Program-made: the position numbers and the translations under genes
In this document: piece by piece, positions 47,155 through 56,111 of the stretch
How positions within the stretch are numbered: position 1 is the first letter of the stretch
Layout of the letters: the number at the start of each line of letters is the position of its first letter
Source of the DNA: Curtobacterium flaccumfaciens
GTDB lineage: Bacteria; Actinomycetota; Actinomycetes; Actinomycetales; Microbacteriaceae
Direction of reading: 5' to 3'
Assembly: GCF_004361695.1 (NCBI RefSeq)
Contig: NZ_SNVW01000012.1
Coordinates: forward strand, 1-64,000
DNA length: 64,000 bases
The notes under the pieces: model-generated
Databases searched by the model: none
What the model was told of the DNA's origin: nothing
What the model saw: only the letters and a program-made list of their open reading frames with translations

Positions 47155-48513
47155 TCAGGGGCGCCACGTCCGCTCCCGAGCGCGAGCCCGTGGGTCGAAC
47201 GCGCGCCGGTCGAGGCGACGACCCCGGGTGATGGTCGTCGTGATCGACCGCAGCGCCGACAGGTCGGACGTGGGGTCCTCCGCGGTGGCGATCATGTCGG
47301 CGCGTGCGCCCGGTGCGATGCGCCCGAGGTCGGCGGAGCGCCCGAGTGCCGCCGCGCCGCCGACCGTCGCGGCGGCGAGTGCGCGGGCCGGGGTGAAGCC
47401 GGCCTGCTCGACCAGCAGGGCGAGTTCCCGGTGGATCGCGGGGAACGGGTCGTCGGGCGTCGTCGGGAAGTCGGTCCCCGCGGAGACCACGACACCGAGC
47501 TCGGCGGCACGGGCGGTGATCCGTGCGGCAGCGGACAGGCGGGGCGTCGGCGTGCCGGTGTGGGCGTCGACGAACAGCGTGGCGTCGAGCACGCAGTCAC
47601 GACGACGCATCTCCCGCAGCAGCGTGTCCACCGACTCGGGGACCCGATCGCGGAACCGATCCAGGTCGATGTCCTGCCGCGGCGGTGCGTAGGCGGCGGG
47701 GACGGGTCGGCCCTCGTGGCCGAGCAGGCAGGCGTGGCTCACGGAGTCCACTCCTGCCGCGACGACCTCCGAGGGGCCGGACGGGAACACGGTGCCGTGC
47801 GCCCAGACCAGGAGGCCCTGGCGGTGCGCCTCGTCCGTGATCCGACCGACGGTCTCAGGGGCGAGGTCGGCGTAGACCTTGATCGCGCGGGCGCCGGTGC
47901 CGCGGGCGACCGCGACCGCCTGCGCCAGATCGGTGTGCGTGTCGACGGCCTGCATCCACGGGGCCGTCCCCGGCTCGTACCCCGCCGAGGCGACCCGCAC
48001 CCGTTCGTCGTCGAAGAACGACGGACCGGCGAAGAAGGCCGCGAAGGCGATGTCGGGGGCGGGGAGCTCGCCGGCGGCGGAGGCCCGCGCGAGTTCCGCG
48101 ACGACGCGGAGGTCGTCGGCCATCACCCGGATCGTGGTGACGCCGCCGTACACCTCGCGCTCGAGCTGCGCGGTGGCGTACGGCACGCACGGCGGGGTTG
48201 CGACGTGCTGGTGGCTGTCGACCAGTCCGGGGAGGAGGAAGGCGCCGTCGAGGTCCACACGCACGGTGCTCCCGGGTGCGGCGGAGGCGAGTGCGCGACG
48301 TGTCCCCACGGCGAGGATCCGTTCGCCCCGCACCAGGACGGCTCCGTCGGGGACCGGCGCAGCGCCCGCTCCGGCCAGGACCGTCGCGTGCTCCCAGAGG
48401 ACGTGGCGGTCGCCGTCGAGGTCGGGGTGGTCGTGGTCGATGAGGAGCTCCTGTCGCTCGTGGTGAGCCGATCCGCCCGCGGACGTTACGGCGTCCGGCC
48501 GGGCCGGCACCAC
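47155..48513 (-). CDS. Metal-dependent amidohydrolase
   Basis: The 452-residue protein is of the imidazolonepropionase/prolidase-like amidohydrolase group: a small beta domain (DGAVLVRGERILAVG), metal motif VDSHQHV (H-x-H), carboxylated-type Lys in AIKVYADL, then WAHGTV, VSHACLLGHEG and SAGTDFPTT (final Asp), and the C-terminal LGRIAPGARADMIATAEDP. These enzymes hydrolyse C-N bonds. The start is uncertain: tandem GTGs at 48513/48510 in frame, about 50 nt downstream of a clear promoter. It has no partner on this strand. Confidence 0.88.
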   Translation of the reverse strand: MVPARPDAVTSAGGSAHHERQELLIDHDHPDLDGDRHVLWEHATVLAGAGAAPVPDGAVLVRGERILAVGTRRALASAAPGSTVRVDLDGAFLLPGLVDSHQHVATPPCVPYATAQLEREVYGGVTTIRVMADDLRVVAELARASAAGELPAPDIAFAAFFAGPSFFDDERVRVASAGYEPGTAPWMQAVDTHTDLAQAVAVARGTGARAIKVYADLAPETVGRITDEAHRQGLLVWAHGTVFPSGPSEVVAAGVDSVSHACLLGHEGRPVPAAYAPPRQDIDLDRFRDRVPESVDTLLREMRRRDCVLDATLFVDAHTGTPTPRLSAAARITARAAELGVVVSAGTDFPTTPDDPFPAIHRELALLVEQAGFTPARALAAATVGGAAALGRSADLGRIAPGARADMIATAEDPTSDLSALRSITTTITRGRRLDRRAFDPRARARERTWRP

Positions 48514-48567
48514 GGTGGTATCCCCGAGACGGCCGCGGGTAGCCGGTACTGGACCGATTGGTCTCGA

Positions 48568-48596
48568 ACTGTACGCTTTATGGATCGACCGGTCAA
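48568..48596 (-). promoter_or_regulatory. Sigma70-type promoter of the amidohydrolase gene
   Basis: On the minus strand TTGACC (48596-48591), a 17-nt spacer and TACAGT (48573-48568) form a good promoter. Two palindromes, GACCGATTGGTC (48552-48563) and GACCGGTC (48587-48594), flank it and could be a repressor site. Confidence 0.65.
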
Positions 48597-48716
48597 GAAT
48601 GTTCGGCCACACCACGCCGCGCCTGCGTGGACGCTCAGGACGAGCACTGGTCACGATGGCCGAGAGGTGCTTCATCCACATAGGTCGGTCACAATCGACC
48701 GACGAGAGGACCACCC

Positions 48717-49535
48717 GTGCCACAGGAAGCCCGACGGATCGCCGAGACCGCACACTGGTGGGTCGACCGAGCGGCCGACCTGTCCACCGCGCCGCTCCGC
48801 GCGGACCGCCGCGAGCAGTGGCACGCCGACGTCGCGGCCGCTCCGGAGGTCGGCGTCCCGCGCACGGCCCTCGTGCTCGGGATGATCACGACCGCTGCCT
48901 TCCACCGCTCCGCGCACCCCCGACCAGGAGGATCGATGAACCCGTCCCGTCCCGCGCACGCTCGCCCCGCCCGGCTCCTCCTCGCTGCCGCCGTCCTGTC
49001 CGTCGTCGCCGCGTCCGTCCTCGACCAGACGGTGTTCTTCGTCGTGTCCAGCACCGCGCAGTACCGCGTGGGCGAGGCGTTCGAGGTCGTCCTCGGCTTC
49101 CTCGTCCCGCTGGCCCTGGTGCTCGTCGCGCTGTCCCGCGTGACCACGAGCCGCCGGCGGTGGGGCGCGGCCGCGGTCACGGCCGTCGCCGGCTCCTGCA
49201 CGGTCGCGGTCGGCGTGGTCCTCGGCGGTGCGGTCTGGTTCGTCGCCGCGAGCATCGGGTTCGCCGCCCTGCTGGCCGCGTGGTTCCTCGCGAACGCCGT
49301 GCGGCCTCGCGCCCGGTTCCTCGTCGGGGCGCCGGCCGTGGTGCTCGTCGCCATCGGCCTGGCCGCGCTCGTCGCCCGTGCCGCCGTCGACGCGTCGACG
49401 TCGACCCGCCCTGTGCTGTGGCAGGTGGAGGGCGTGGTCACGCTCGCGGCTCCGCTCGCCGTGGCCGTCGCCGTCGCCGTGCTGCTGCCGCTCCGGACCG
49501 TCGACCGCTCCGGCGGCCAGCGGGTGGCCGCCTGA
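48717..49535 (+). CDS. Multi-pass membrane protein of unknown function
   Basis: This 272-residue product has a hydrophilic N-terminus of about 85 residues (ETAHWWVDRAADLSTAPLRADRREQWHADVAAAP and VLGMITTAAFHR in outline) followed by about six membrane helices (LLLAAAVLSVVAASVL, VLGFLVPLALVLVALS and others). The N-terminal part recalls the cytosolic leader of some actinobacterial membrane proteins, but no family is assigned. GTG 48717 has GAGAGGA 7 nt upstream. Divergent from the amidohydrolase. Confidence 0.75.
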   Translation: MPQEARRIAETAHWWVDRAADLSTAPLRADRREQWHADVAAAPEVGVPRTALVLGMITTAAFHRSAHPRPGGSMNPSRPAHARPARLLLAAAVLSVVAASVLDQTVFFVVSSTAQYRVGEAFEVVLGFLVPLALVLVALSRVTTSRRRWGAAAVTAVAGSCTVAVGVVLGGAVWFVAASIGFAALLAAWFLANAVRPRARFLVGAPAVVLVAIGLAALVARAAVDASTSTRPVLWQVEGVVTLAAPLAVAVAVAVLLPLRTVDRSGGQRVAA

Positions 49536-49625
49536 CGGAACCGCTCACCCGTGCGACCGCCCCGGGCACAGCGTCCCGGTGATGTCACCGATGCGGGGTC
49601 CGCCGGCTGCGGCGAGCATCGCGCC

Positions 49626-50429
49626 ATGACCACGAAGACCGCAGTGCTCCTCCGACAACACGTCCACGCTCTCCAGCGGCTGACGGCGGCCAGCCCGGTC
49701 GGACGGGTCGCCCGCGCGGGCTCGCTCGCGTACACCGACTCCGGCATCGACGTCGCGGCGTTCAACGCGATCACGGTGACGGGTGCGGCCTGGTCCGCCG
49801 GCGACCTCGACCGGGCGGCCGGACTCGCCGCGGCGAGTGGCCGGCCCTGGTCGATCACCGCCCAGCGGGGGACGGGGACGGTCCGGGACGGGGCTCGCCT
49901 GCGTGCCGTCGAGCACGCCGCCGCGTGCCACGGTCTCACCGAGCGGGACGAGGACCCGTTCCTGGTGTGCCAGCGCGCGGACTTCCGACCGGCGACCCGG
50001 TCGGGACCGGCGGACGGACCGGCGGCGCGGATCCGGGTCGACACGGTGTCCGCCGACGCGTGGGGTGCGTACACCGCGACCGTCGCGGCCGGGTTCGAGG
50101 TACCGCGAGCGGCGTTCGGCTCGGTCTTCGGAGGCGGACTGCTCGACGACCCGCTGGTCACCGGGTACGCCGTCCAGCTCGACGACCACGTCGTCGGTTC
50201 CGGCCTCGGCGTCCGGACGGACGACGGGCTCGGGGTCCACAACATCGCGGTCCTGCCCGGTGAACGCTGCCACGGCGCAGGGCGGGCGGTGACGGAACGG
50301 GTCGTGCAGGACGGCTTCGCCGACGGCGCGACCGCCGCGTACCTCGTCAGCTCGGTCGACGGGCTCCGGCTGTACCGGTCGCTCGGGTTCCGGCAGGTGG
50401 ACACCCTCGTCCGGTGGTCCGCGGCGTGA
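49626..50429 (+). CDS. GNAT-family acetyltransferase
   Basis: The 267-residue protein has a variable N-terminal domain of about 120 residues and a C-terminal GNAT domain: FGGGLLDDPLVTGYAVQLDDHVVGSGLGVRTDDGLGVHNIAVLPGERCHGAG in outline, with the CoA loop R/C-H-G-A-G-R and the final motif GLRLYRSLGFRQVDTLVRW. Two-domain forms like this are common in actinobacteria; acceptor unknown. ATG 49626. Its stop overlaps a 47-codon membrane peptide gene (GTGA). Confidence 0.88.
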   Translation: MTTKTAVLLRQHVHALQRLTAASPVGRVARAGSLAYTDSGIDVAAFNAITVTGAAWSAGDLDRAAGLAAASGRPWSITAQRGTGTVRDGARLRAVEHAAACHGLTERDEDPFLVCQRADFRPATRSGPADGPAARIRVDTVSADAWGAYTATVAAGFEVPRAAFGSVFGGGLLDDPLVTGYAVQLDDHVVGSGLGVRTDDGLGVHNIAVLPGERCHGAGRAVTERVVQDGFADGATAAYLVSSVDGLRLYRSLGFRQVDTLVRWSAA

Positions 50430-50569
50430 GCGCGCGTCACGCCCGGTCCCTCGTCGCGCTGGGCATCGGCGTGGCCACGGCCTGGGTCGTCTGCCGCGCG
50501 CTCCTCCGGTGGGTGGTGCTGCAGCTGGGCGGAGTCGGTCCCGACCCGCTGCTGCCCGAGGACGACTGA
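50426..50569 (+). CDS. Small single-helix membrane peptide (47 residues)
   Basis: Directly overlapping the GNAT stop (GTGA), this frame encodes SARHARSLVALGIGVATAWV followed by VCRALLRWVVLQLGG and an acidic end PDPLLPEDD. One hydrophobic helix with a basic N-side is predicted, and the acidic tail would lie outside. The coupled start and the complete frame with coding-like bias support it. No family is known. Confidence 0.5.
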   Translation: MSARHARSLVALGIGVATAWVVCRALLRWVVLQLGGVGPDPLLPEDD

Positions 50570-50599
50570 GGTGCCGCCCTCCGCCGTCGAGCGCGGTCG

Positions 50600-52441
50600 T
50601 CAGGCCACGCGCTCCCGCACCGGCTGCCGTCGCGCGAACGCGCGGACCAGGGCGAAGAAGCCGTACCGCCCGCCGGGCTCGGCGACGATCAGGTGCGCGT
50701 CGAGCAGGTCCTCGACCACCGCACGCGTCGACCTCGTGTCACGGCGGAGCGCACGTGCCGCCTCCTCCACGGAGAACGGTCCCTCCGGCAGGTGCGACAG
50801 CCGGTGGAAGGCATCGCGCTGGTCCTCGCGCAGCCCGGCGGACGCGCGTCGGAACGGCGCGTCGACGATCCGGCAGTCGGCGTGCATCACGACCGGCTGG
50901 TCGAGGTCGTCGTAGAGCTGCTGCTCGATCTCCGCGACGGTCCAGGTCGGCCGGTCCGCCAGGCGGGCAGCCGCGACACGGACGGCGAGGGGCTGGTGGG
51001 AGCAGGCGGCCGCGAGCCTGGCCGTCGGCCCCGGCTCGGCCGCGAGCCGCTCGTGACCGACCAGTCGACCCATCAGGTCGATCGACTCCTCCGGCGCGAG
51101 GGGGAGCAGGGTCGTCCACCGCGTACCCGGAAGGTCGAGGAACCGTCGGACCGATGTCACGAGGGTCAGCGAGCCCGGTCCGGACGGCAGCAGCGGACGC
51201 ACCTGGGTGCTGCTCGCCGCGTCGTCGAGGACGAGCAGCACCCGACGGTCGGCGACCAGGGACCGCCACGCCGTGGAGCGTTCCTCCAGACCGTCGGGGA
51301 TCGTCGACCGTGGGACGCCGGCGGTCCGGAGCAGCGACAGCAGGGCGTCCGAGGCGGTCAGCGGGTGCCCGCCGGCGGCGCGGAGGTCGACGAAGAACTG
51401 CCCGTCGGGGAAGGCCGTGCGCACCCGGTGGGCCGCGTGCACCGCGAACGCCGTCTTGCCCATGCCGCCGAGTCCGGTGATCCCGAGGACGCCGCCGGAC
51501 GAATCCTGGGCGACGACGCGTCGGACGCGCTGGAGTTCGTCGGCACGGCCGACGAAGTCGGCGAGGTCCGGGGGCAGCTGGGCGGGCGCCGCGGCGGTGG
51601 GCGGTCGGACCGGCGGGCCGGGAGGCGCGGTGACGGACGCGGGGGGCGCCTCCAGTCCGACGGCCGGTTCCGTGACGTCGTCCTGCAGCAACCGTTGGTG
51701 CACCTGCCGCAGCGCGCTGCCGGGGGAGACGCCGAGCTGGTCGGCGAGCCGGTGCCGGAAGTCGTCGTACGCGCCGAGGGCCTCGTTGCGGAGGCCGAGC
51801 GCGAGGAGCGTCTCGAGCAGGAGCGCGGCGACGCGCTCGTCGAGCGGACGGTCCTCGGCCACACGTCGGAGCTCCGGCAGGGCGTCCTCGTACCGACCGA
51901 GCCGGACCTCGAGCGTCGCGCGCCCGAGGGCGACCTCGTCGTGGAGCTCGCCGAGCCGGAAGCGCTGGGCGTCGGCCCACGAGCCGGGCAGCCCTCCGAG
52001 TGCGGTCCCGGTCCAGCGGGCGGCCGCGGCCGCGAGCTCGTCGGCGGCTCCGGTGACGTCACCGACACGGACCAGTTCGCGGGCGCGACGCCGGGCCGTC
52101 TCGACGACCGCGACGTCGAGTTCGGCAGAGCCGCGGTCGAGGTGGTAGGCCCCGCCGTCCGTCCCGATCACCAGCCCGTCGGCCTCCGCGTGGGGTGCGA
52201 GCACCCGTCGCAGGCGGTACACGTACGTGCGCAGGACGCCGGCGGCGCTCCGGGGCGGGGTGTCGCCCCAGATCCGGTCCACGACCGTGTCGACGTCCAC
52301 CGGGCGTCCGTCGGCGAGCAGCAGCATCGCCAGTACGGCTCGCTGCTGCGGCGACCCGATGTCGAGGTCGACACCGTGCGCGGCGGCGGTGACCGGCCCG
52401 AGGACGGCGAACCGGACGGTGGGGAGCGCGGATGGGCGCAT
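50600..52441 (-). CDS. AfsR/SARP-type transcriptional activator (BTAD + NB-ARC)
   Basis: The 613-residue protein begins with an OmpR-like winged helix (VRFAVLGPVTAAAHG, GSPQQRAVLAMLLLADGRPV, VLRTYVYRLRRVLA), a bacterial transcriptional activation domain (about 105-250; WADAQRFRLGELHDEVALGRA), a Pro/Ala linker and an NB-ARC-like ATPase with GITGLGGMGKTAFAVHAAH (about 325-343) and LLVLDDA. It lacks the TPR region of full AfsR, so it is a medium-length SARP. ATG 52441 has AGGA about 10 nt upstream. It lies 53 nt downstream of the lipoprotein gene on the same strand. SARPs often control secondary metabolite genes. Confidence 0.93.
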   Translation of the reverse strand: MRPSALPTVRFAVLGPVTAAAHGVDLDIGSPQQRAVLAMLLLADGRPVDVDTVVDRIWGDTPPRSAAGVLRTYVYRLRRVLAPHAEADGLVIGTDGGAYHLDRGSAELDVAVVETARRRARELVRVGDVTGAADELAAAAARWTGTALGGLPGSWADAQRFRLGELHDEVALGRATLEVRLGRYEDALPELRRVAEDRPLDERVAALLLETLLALGLRNEALGAYDDFRHRLADQLGVSPGSALRQVHQRLLQDDVTEPAVGLEAPPASVTAPPGPPVRPPTAAAPAQLPPDLADFVGRADELQRVRRVVAQDSSGGVLGITGLGGMGKTAFAVHAAHRVRTAFPDGQFFVDLRAAGGHPLTASDALLSLLRTAGVPRSTIPDGLEERSTAWRSLVADRRVLLVLDDAASSTQVRPLLPSGPGSLTLVTSVRRFLDLPGTRWTTLLPLAPEESIDLMGRLVGHERLAAEPGPTARLAAACSHQPLAVRVAAARLADRPTWTVAEIEQQLYDDLDQPVVMHADCRIVDAPFRRASAGLREDQRDAFHRLSHLPEGPFSVEEAARALRRDTRSTRAVVEDLLDAHLIVAEPGGRYGFFALVRAFARRQPVRERVA

Positions 52442-52494
52442 GGGCGTGCTTCCTGTGCAGATCGGTCCCGGTGCCCGGGACACGAGCGCCCGCG

Positions 52495-53208
52495 TCAGAA
52501 CGACGCGAGTGCGGTGGTGGTGAGCTGGTGGATGCTCGTCGAGGCGCAGGCCTCGAACAGCGAGCCGGAGGCGGCGACGAAGAGCGACTGCCGCGATCCC
52601 GGCGGGATGACCCGGAACCCGTCGGTCGTGCGCGGCTCGCAGGTCGCGGCGTCCCAGTCGCCCGACTGCTCGACGGTCACGACCGCCTGGACCTCGTGGC
52701 CCGGTCGGAGCGTCAGGGTCGGGTGCGGCGCGGACCGGTCGAGCGTGGCCGGGTTGCCGATCTGCGCGCCGTCGCCCCCGCCCACGAAGGACACGCCGGG
52801 CCAGCCCTGCAGGGTACAGGACCGGGTGCCGGAGTCGCGGAGGACGATCGCGACCCGTTCGGCTCCCGCGCCGCCACCCCCGCCGCCGTCCGCGATCGAA
52901 CCCGACAGCTCGGCGACGGTGCACCGGGCGCCGTCGGCGTCTCCCGCCCCGGCAGGCGACGCGCCGGACGCGGTGGTGGAGCCACTCGGTGCGGCGCTCG
53001 CGGGCGCGGTCCCCGGCGTCGAGGGGGTCGTGCCCTGACCGGACGTGGGCGTCGCGGTCGGGGCGGAGGTCGTCGCACCGGTGCTCGCAGCCTCCGGGGT
53101 CGAAGCGCTCGAGGCGCCGTTCCCGGTGGCGGCGCACCCGGTCAGCAGTACCGCGAGCGTCACGATCGCGATGGTCGGCGTGAGGAGCCGTGCACGGGGA
53201 GTCGTCAT
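52495..53208 (-). CDS. DUF4232-like lipoprotein
   Basis: This 237-residue protein has a lipobox (VLLTGC, Cys about 25), a long Ser/Thr/Ala/Pro linker (about residues 27-90) and a DUF4232 domain: RCTVAELSGSIADGGGGGG, RDSGTRSCTLQGWPGVSFVGG, TLTLRPGHEVQAVVTV and a C-terminal C-x-x-x-x pair. It resembles the lipoprotein at 41251. The gene precedes the SARP regulator and may be co-transcribed. Role unknown; surface-exposed. Confidence 0.88.
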   Translation of the reverse strand: MTTPRARLLTPTIAIVTLAVLLTGCAATGNGASSASTPEAASTGATTSAPTATPTSGQGTTPSTPGTAPASAAPSGSTTASGASPAGAGDADGARCTVAELSGSIADGGGGGGAGAERVAIVLRDSGTRSCTLQGWPGVSFVGGGDGAQIGNPATLDRSAPHPTLTLRPGHEVQAVVTVEQSGDWDAATCEPRTTDGFRVIPPGSRQSLFVAASGSLFEACASTSIHQLTTTALASF

Positions 53209-53364
53209 CGTCTCAGCGTGCGACCCCTCGGGGGTCCGGGCCACGGCTGTCAGGATGACCCGCATCACCCTGGAGGATGAATGTTCCGGGTCGGTACCAC
53301 CGGACCGGACGAGGTCGGTGGTTGTACGGATGCCGGCGCGCCCGGTCGCGACGACCCTTGCCCC

Positions 53365-54300
53365 ATGCCGGAACCCGAAGTCATGGCCGCTCGCCCCACG
53401 ACCCGCCAGTGGATCAGTGGTGCCCGACCGCGCACGCTGCCGCTGAGCGTCGTCTCGGTGCTGCTCGGGACGGGCGTCGCCGTCGCCGGCACGGACGGCG
53501 GCGCGGCGGCGTGGGCCGGCCACGGTCGGCACGTCGGCATCGCCGTGCTCTGCCTCGTCGTCGCCCTCTGCCTGCAGATCGGTGTCAACTACAGCAACGA
53601 CTACTCGGACGGTGTGCGCGGGACGGACCGCTTCCGCCGTGGTCCGGCGCGGCTGACCGGCGCCGGCACCGCGACGCCGCGGGCGGTCCTCCGCGTCGGC
53701 CTGACGTTCTTCGGGATCGCAGCGGTGGCCGGACTGGTCATCGTGCTGCTCACCGGACTCTGGTGGATGCTCGTCGTCGGGGCGGTGACGATCGTCGCCG
53801 CCTGGTACTACACGGGCGGCAAGCGGCCGTACGGGTACCGGGCGCTCGGCGAGGTCTCGGTGTTCGTGTTCTTCGGGCTCGTCGCCGTCCTCGGCACCCA
53901 GGTCGCGCAACTCGGGCACGTCACCGGGCAGGGCTGGGCAGCGGGCACCGCCGCGGGGCTGTTCGCCTGCGGGGTCCTCATGGTCAACAACATCCGTGAC
54001 CTGGAGGTCGACCGGCTCGCCGACAAGCGCACCCTCGCGGTCGTCGTCGGCGAGCGGGGCGCGCGCTCGCTGTACGCGTTCTTCATGCTGGCGCCCTTCC
54101 TCGTCCTGCTGGTCTTCGTCGTCGCCGCTCCGCTGACCCTCGTCGCGGCCGCAGCGCTCGCCCTGGCCCTCCCGGCAGTGGCCATCGGCTCCCGGCCGGC
54201 GGAGGCGCCCCGGCTCATCGCGGCGCTCCAGCTGTCGTCGTTCGCCTCGTTGGCGTTCGGCGTGCTCCTCACGGTGGCGCTGGTCACCAGCGCCGCCTGA
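53365..54300 (+). CDS. menA: 1,4-dihydroxy-2-naphthoate polyprenyltransferase (MenA)
   Basis: This 311-residue UbiA-superfamily prenyltransferase has the MenA first Asp motif NYSNDYSDGVRGTD, the DLEVD second motif in VNNIRDLEVDRLADKRTLAVVVG, and about eight membrane helices. It should attach the polyprenyl chain to dihydroxynaphthoate in menaquinone synthesis. ATG 53365 (MPEPEVMAARP) is chosen because GACCCT plus six bases precede it; ATG 53383 is an alternative. No other men gene is in the window. A glycosyltransferase follows 45 nt downstream. Confidence 0.88.
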   Translation: MPEPEVMAARPTTRQWISGARPRTLPLSVVSVLLGTGVAVAGTDGGAAAWAGHGRHVGIAVLCLVVALCLQIGVNYSNDYSDGVRGTDRFRRGPARLTGAGTATPRAVLRVGLTFFGIAAVAGLVIVLLTGLWWMLVVGAVTIVAAWYYTGGKRPYGYRALGEVSVFVFFGLVAVLGTQVAQLGHVTGQGWAAGTAAGLFACGVLMVNNIRDLEVDRLADKRTLAVVVGERGARSLYAFFMLAPFLVLLVFVVAAPLTLVAAAALALALPAVAIGSRPAEAPRLIAALQLSSFASLAFGVLLTVALVTSAA

Positions 54301-54345
54301 GCGACGCCCCCACTCTCGTAGTCCCACTCCAGACGGAGGTCCACC

Positions 54346-55503
54346 ATGCGCATCGTCTTCACCGCCAACCCGCTCCCGGGGCACATCGTGCCGATGGTCC
54401 CGCTGATGCGTGCCGCCCTCGCTGCCGGCCACCGGGTCGCCCTGGTCACCGGTGCCGACGCGGCGGACTTCGTGCACGCGCAGGGCAGCCCCGACATCGA
54501 GGTCCTGCCCGCCGGCCCGCCCACCCTCGTCGCGATGGCCGACATGCAGCGGGAGACCGGCACGAGCCCGGCGACCGCGCCGCGGCCCGACACCGTCGCC
54601 GAGTACTTCGCCGTCCGGCGGGTCACAGCGGCTGTGGACGACGCCGTCGAGGCCGCACGGGCCTGGCACCCGGACGTCGTCATCAGCGAGAGCCTCGACC
54701 ACGTCGGGCCGTACGTCGCCGCGGCGCTCGACGTGCCGTTCCTCCGGCACGGCTTCGGCCCGGAGCGCCCGGAGCCCGTCCTGGCCGCGATGGCCGCGGC
54801 GTCCGCGCGTTCCGCCGCGGCGCGCGGTGTCGAGCTGCCGCCGGTGGCGGCGTGGATCGACGTCTACCCGGCGTTCCTCGAGGCTGCCGGGACGGTCCGC
54901 GAGGGTCGTCGCATCGCCCTGCGCCCGTCGGCGCACGGAGCGGTCGGGGCGTCGGACGCCCCGGTGTCCGCAGCGCCTCGGACCCGTCCGCGGGTGCTCG
55001 TGACGATGGGCACCGTGTTCACCGACCAGGCGCTGCTGGACCGCGCGGTCGCCTCGTCGGAGCGGGAGGGACTCGCGGTCGACCTCGTGACGACCGCCGT
55101 CAACGGCGTGCAGGCCCGTGCGGGTTCGCCCGACTCCGCCGTGCGCGTCGTCAACGTGCCGTTCCGTCCGCTCGCCGAGCTGCTCGCCGACGTCGACGCG
55201 GTCGTCACCGTCGGCGGCGCCGGCACCGTCCTCGGGGCGCTCGTCGCCGGGGTCCCGCTCGTGGTGATGCCGCTGGGTGCCGACCACTCCGTGAACGCCC
55301 TGCGAGCGACGGCAGCCGGTGCCGCCGTGACCGTCGACTCCCCGGAAGCCGTCGGTCCGGCGCTCCGCCGCGTCCTCGAGGACGAGGGCCTGCGTCGGTC
55401 CGCCCGGGACGTCGCAGACCGGATCCGTGCGCTGCCGTCGGTGGAGTCGGCGCTCGCCGAGGTCGAGCAGGTCGTCGCTGCCGCGACCCGGGAGCGCGTG
55501 TGA
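54346..55503 (+). CDS. MGT-type glycosyltransferase
   Basis: The 385-residue GT-B enzyme starts RIVFTANPLPGHIVPMVPLMRAA and ends in the donor-binding region VVNVPFRPLAELLADVDAVVTVGGAGTVLGALVAGVPLVVMPLGADHSVNA (outline) with the H/D/Q-like DHSVNA segment. This layout is that of macrolide- and flavonoid-type UGT/MGT enzymes acting on small lipophilic acceptors. A GGAGG ribosome site precedes ATG 54346. It is translationally coupled (GTGA) to the GyrI-like gene, as part of a forward block 53365-58848. Confidence 0.92.
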   Translation: MRIVFTANPLPGHIVPMVPLMRAALAAGHRVALVTGADAADFVHAQGSPDIEVLPAGPPTLVAMADMQRETGTSPATAPRPDTVAEYFAVRRVTAAVDDAVEAARAWHPDVVISESLDHVGPYVAAALDVPFLRHGFGPERPEPVLAAMAAASARSAAARGVELPPVAAWIDVYPAFLEAAGTVREGRRIALRPSAHGAVGASDAPVSAAPRTRPRVLVTMGTVFTDQALLDRAVASSEREGLAVDLVTTAVNGVQARAGSPDSAVRVVNVPFRPLAELLADVDAVVTVGGAGTVLGALVAGVPLVVMPLGADHSVNALRATAAGAAVTVDSPEAVGPALRRVLEDEGLRRSARDVADRIRALPSVESALAEVEQVVAAATRERV

Positions 55504-55994
55504 CCGCCGACCAGCGGGTCGCGGACGGTCGTGCTCCCGCGTTGGTGCCGATGCCCGCGCTGACCCTCGCCGTGACCTCCGGCAGGAGCGCAGGGTTCCG
55601 TCCGGCTGCGACGCACCGACGTGCCGACGAACTCCTCCGTGACCTCGTCTCGGAGCTCGCCGACCAGGGCGTCAGCAGCACGGGCTCTGCGTCGATGACG
55701 ATCGTCGCCGCGGACGACGCCGGCATCGGCATCGAGGTCGGAGTGGTCGTGCACGAGCCCGTGGTCCCGACCGAGACGATCCGGGTCGTCGAGCGTCCGA
55801 GCCACGAGGCCGTGACCCTCCTGGTCCCGGGGGACCAGACCGACCGTGACTGGGGCCGGTTGCGGGTGTTCCTCGCCGAACTCGACGTCGTGGCGCACCG
55901 CCGGTCCTACGTCTCCTTCCACCACCCACCAAGCCCTGACCGGGCATCGCGCTTCACGCTGCTCGTGCAACCCGTGACGCCCCGCCACGACTGA
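55500..55994 (+). CDS. GyrI-like small-molecule-binding protein
   Basis: This 164-residue protein has the look of the GyrI-like/effector-binding domain: ALVPMPALTLAVTSGRSAGF, a helix RADELLRDLVSELADQGV, IGIEVGVVVHEPVV, IRVVERPSHEAVTLLVPG and a closing strand RFTLLVQPV. Such domains bind small ligands, often without enzymatic activity. No HTH is present, so it is a stand-alone binding protein. The GTG start overlaps the glycosyltransferase stop, so the two are coupled. Family assignment is moderate. Confidence 0.65.
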   Translation: MTADQRVADGRAPALVPMPALTLAVTSGRSAGFRPAATHRRADELLRDLVSELADQGVSSTGSASMTIVAADDAGIGIEVGVVVHEPVVPTETIRVVERPSHEAVTLLVPGDQTDRDWGRLRVFLAELDVVAHRRSYVSFHHPPSPDRASRFTLLVQPVTPRHD

Positions 55995-56111
55995 CCCATC
56001 GGCACGCTGCCGATCGGGCGTCGACGGTGCATCGACCCGACGTCGACGCCGCGCTGGTGTGCTCGATCCCGACCAGCCCCGTGCGGGGCGCGATCACTCT
56101 TGGAGGACCCC

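Noticed and set aside
48514-48753. Longer N-terminus for the amidohydrolase
   Set aside because: This region contains the TTGACC/TACAGT promoter, so it is not translated. Residues there have no similarity to the family.
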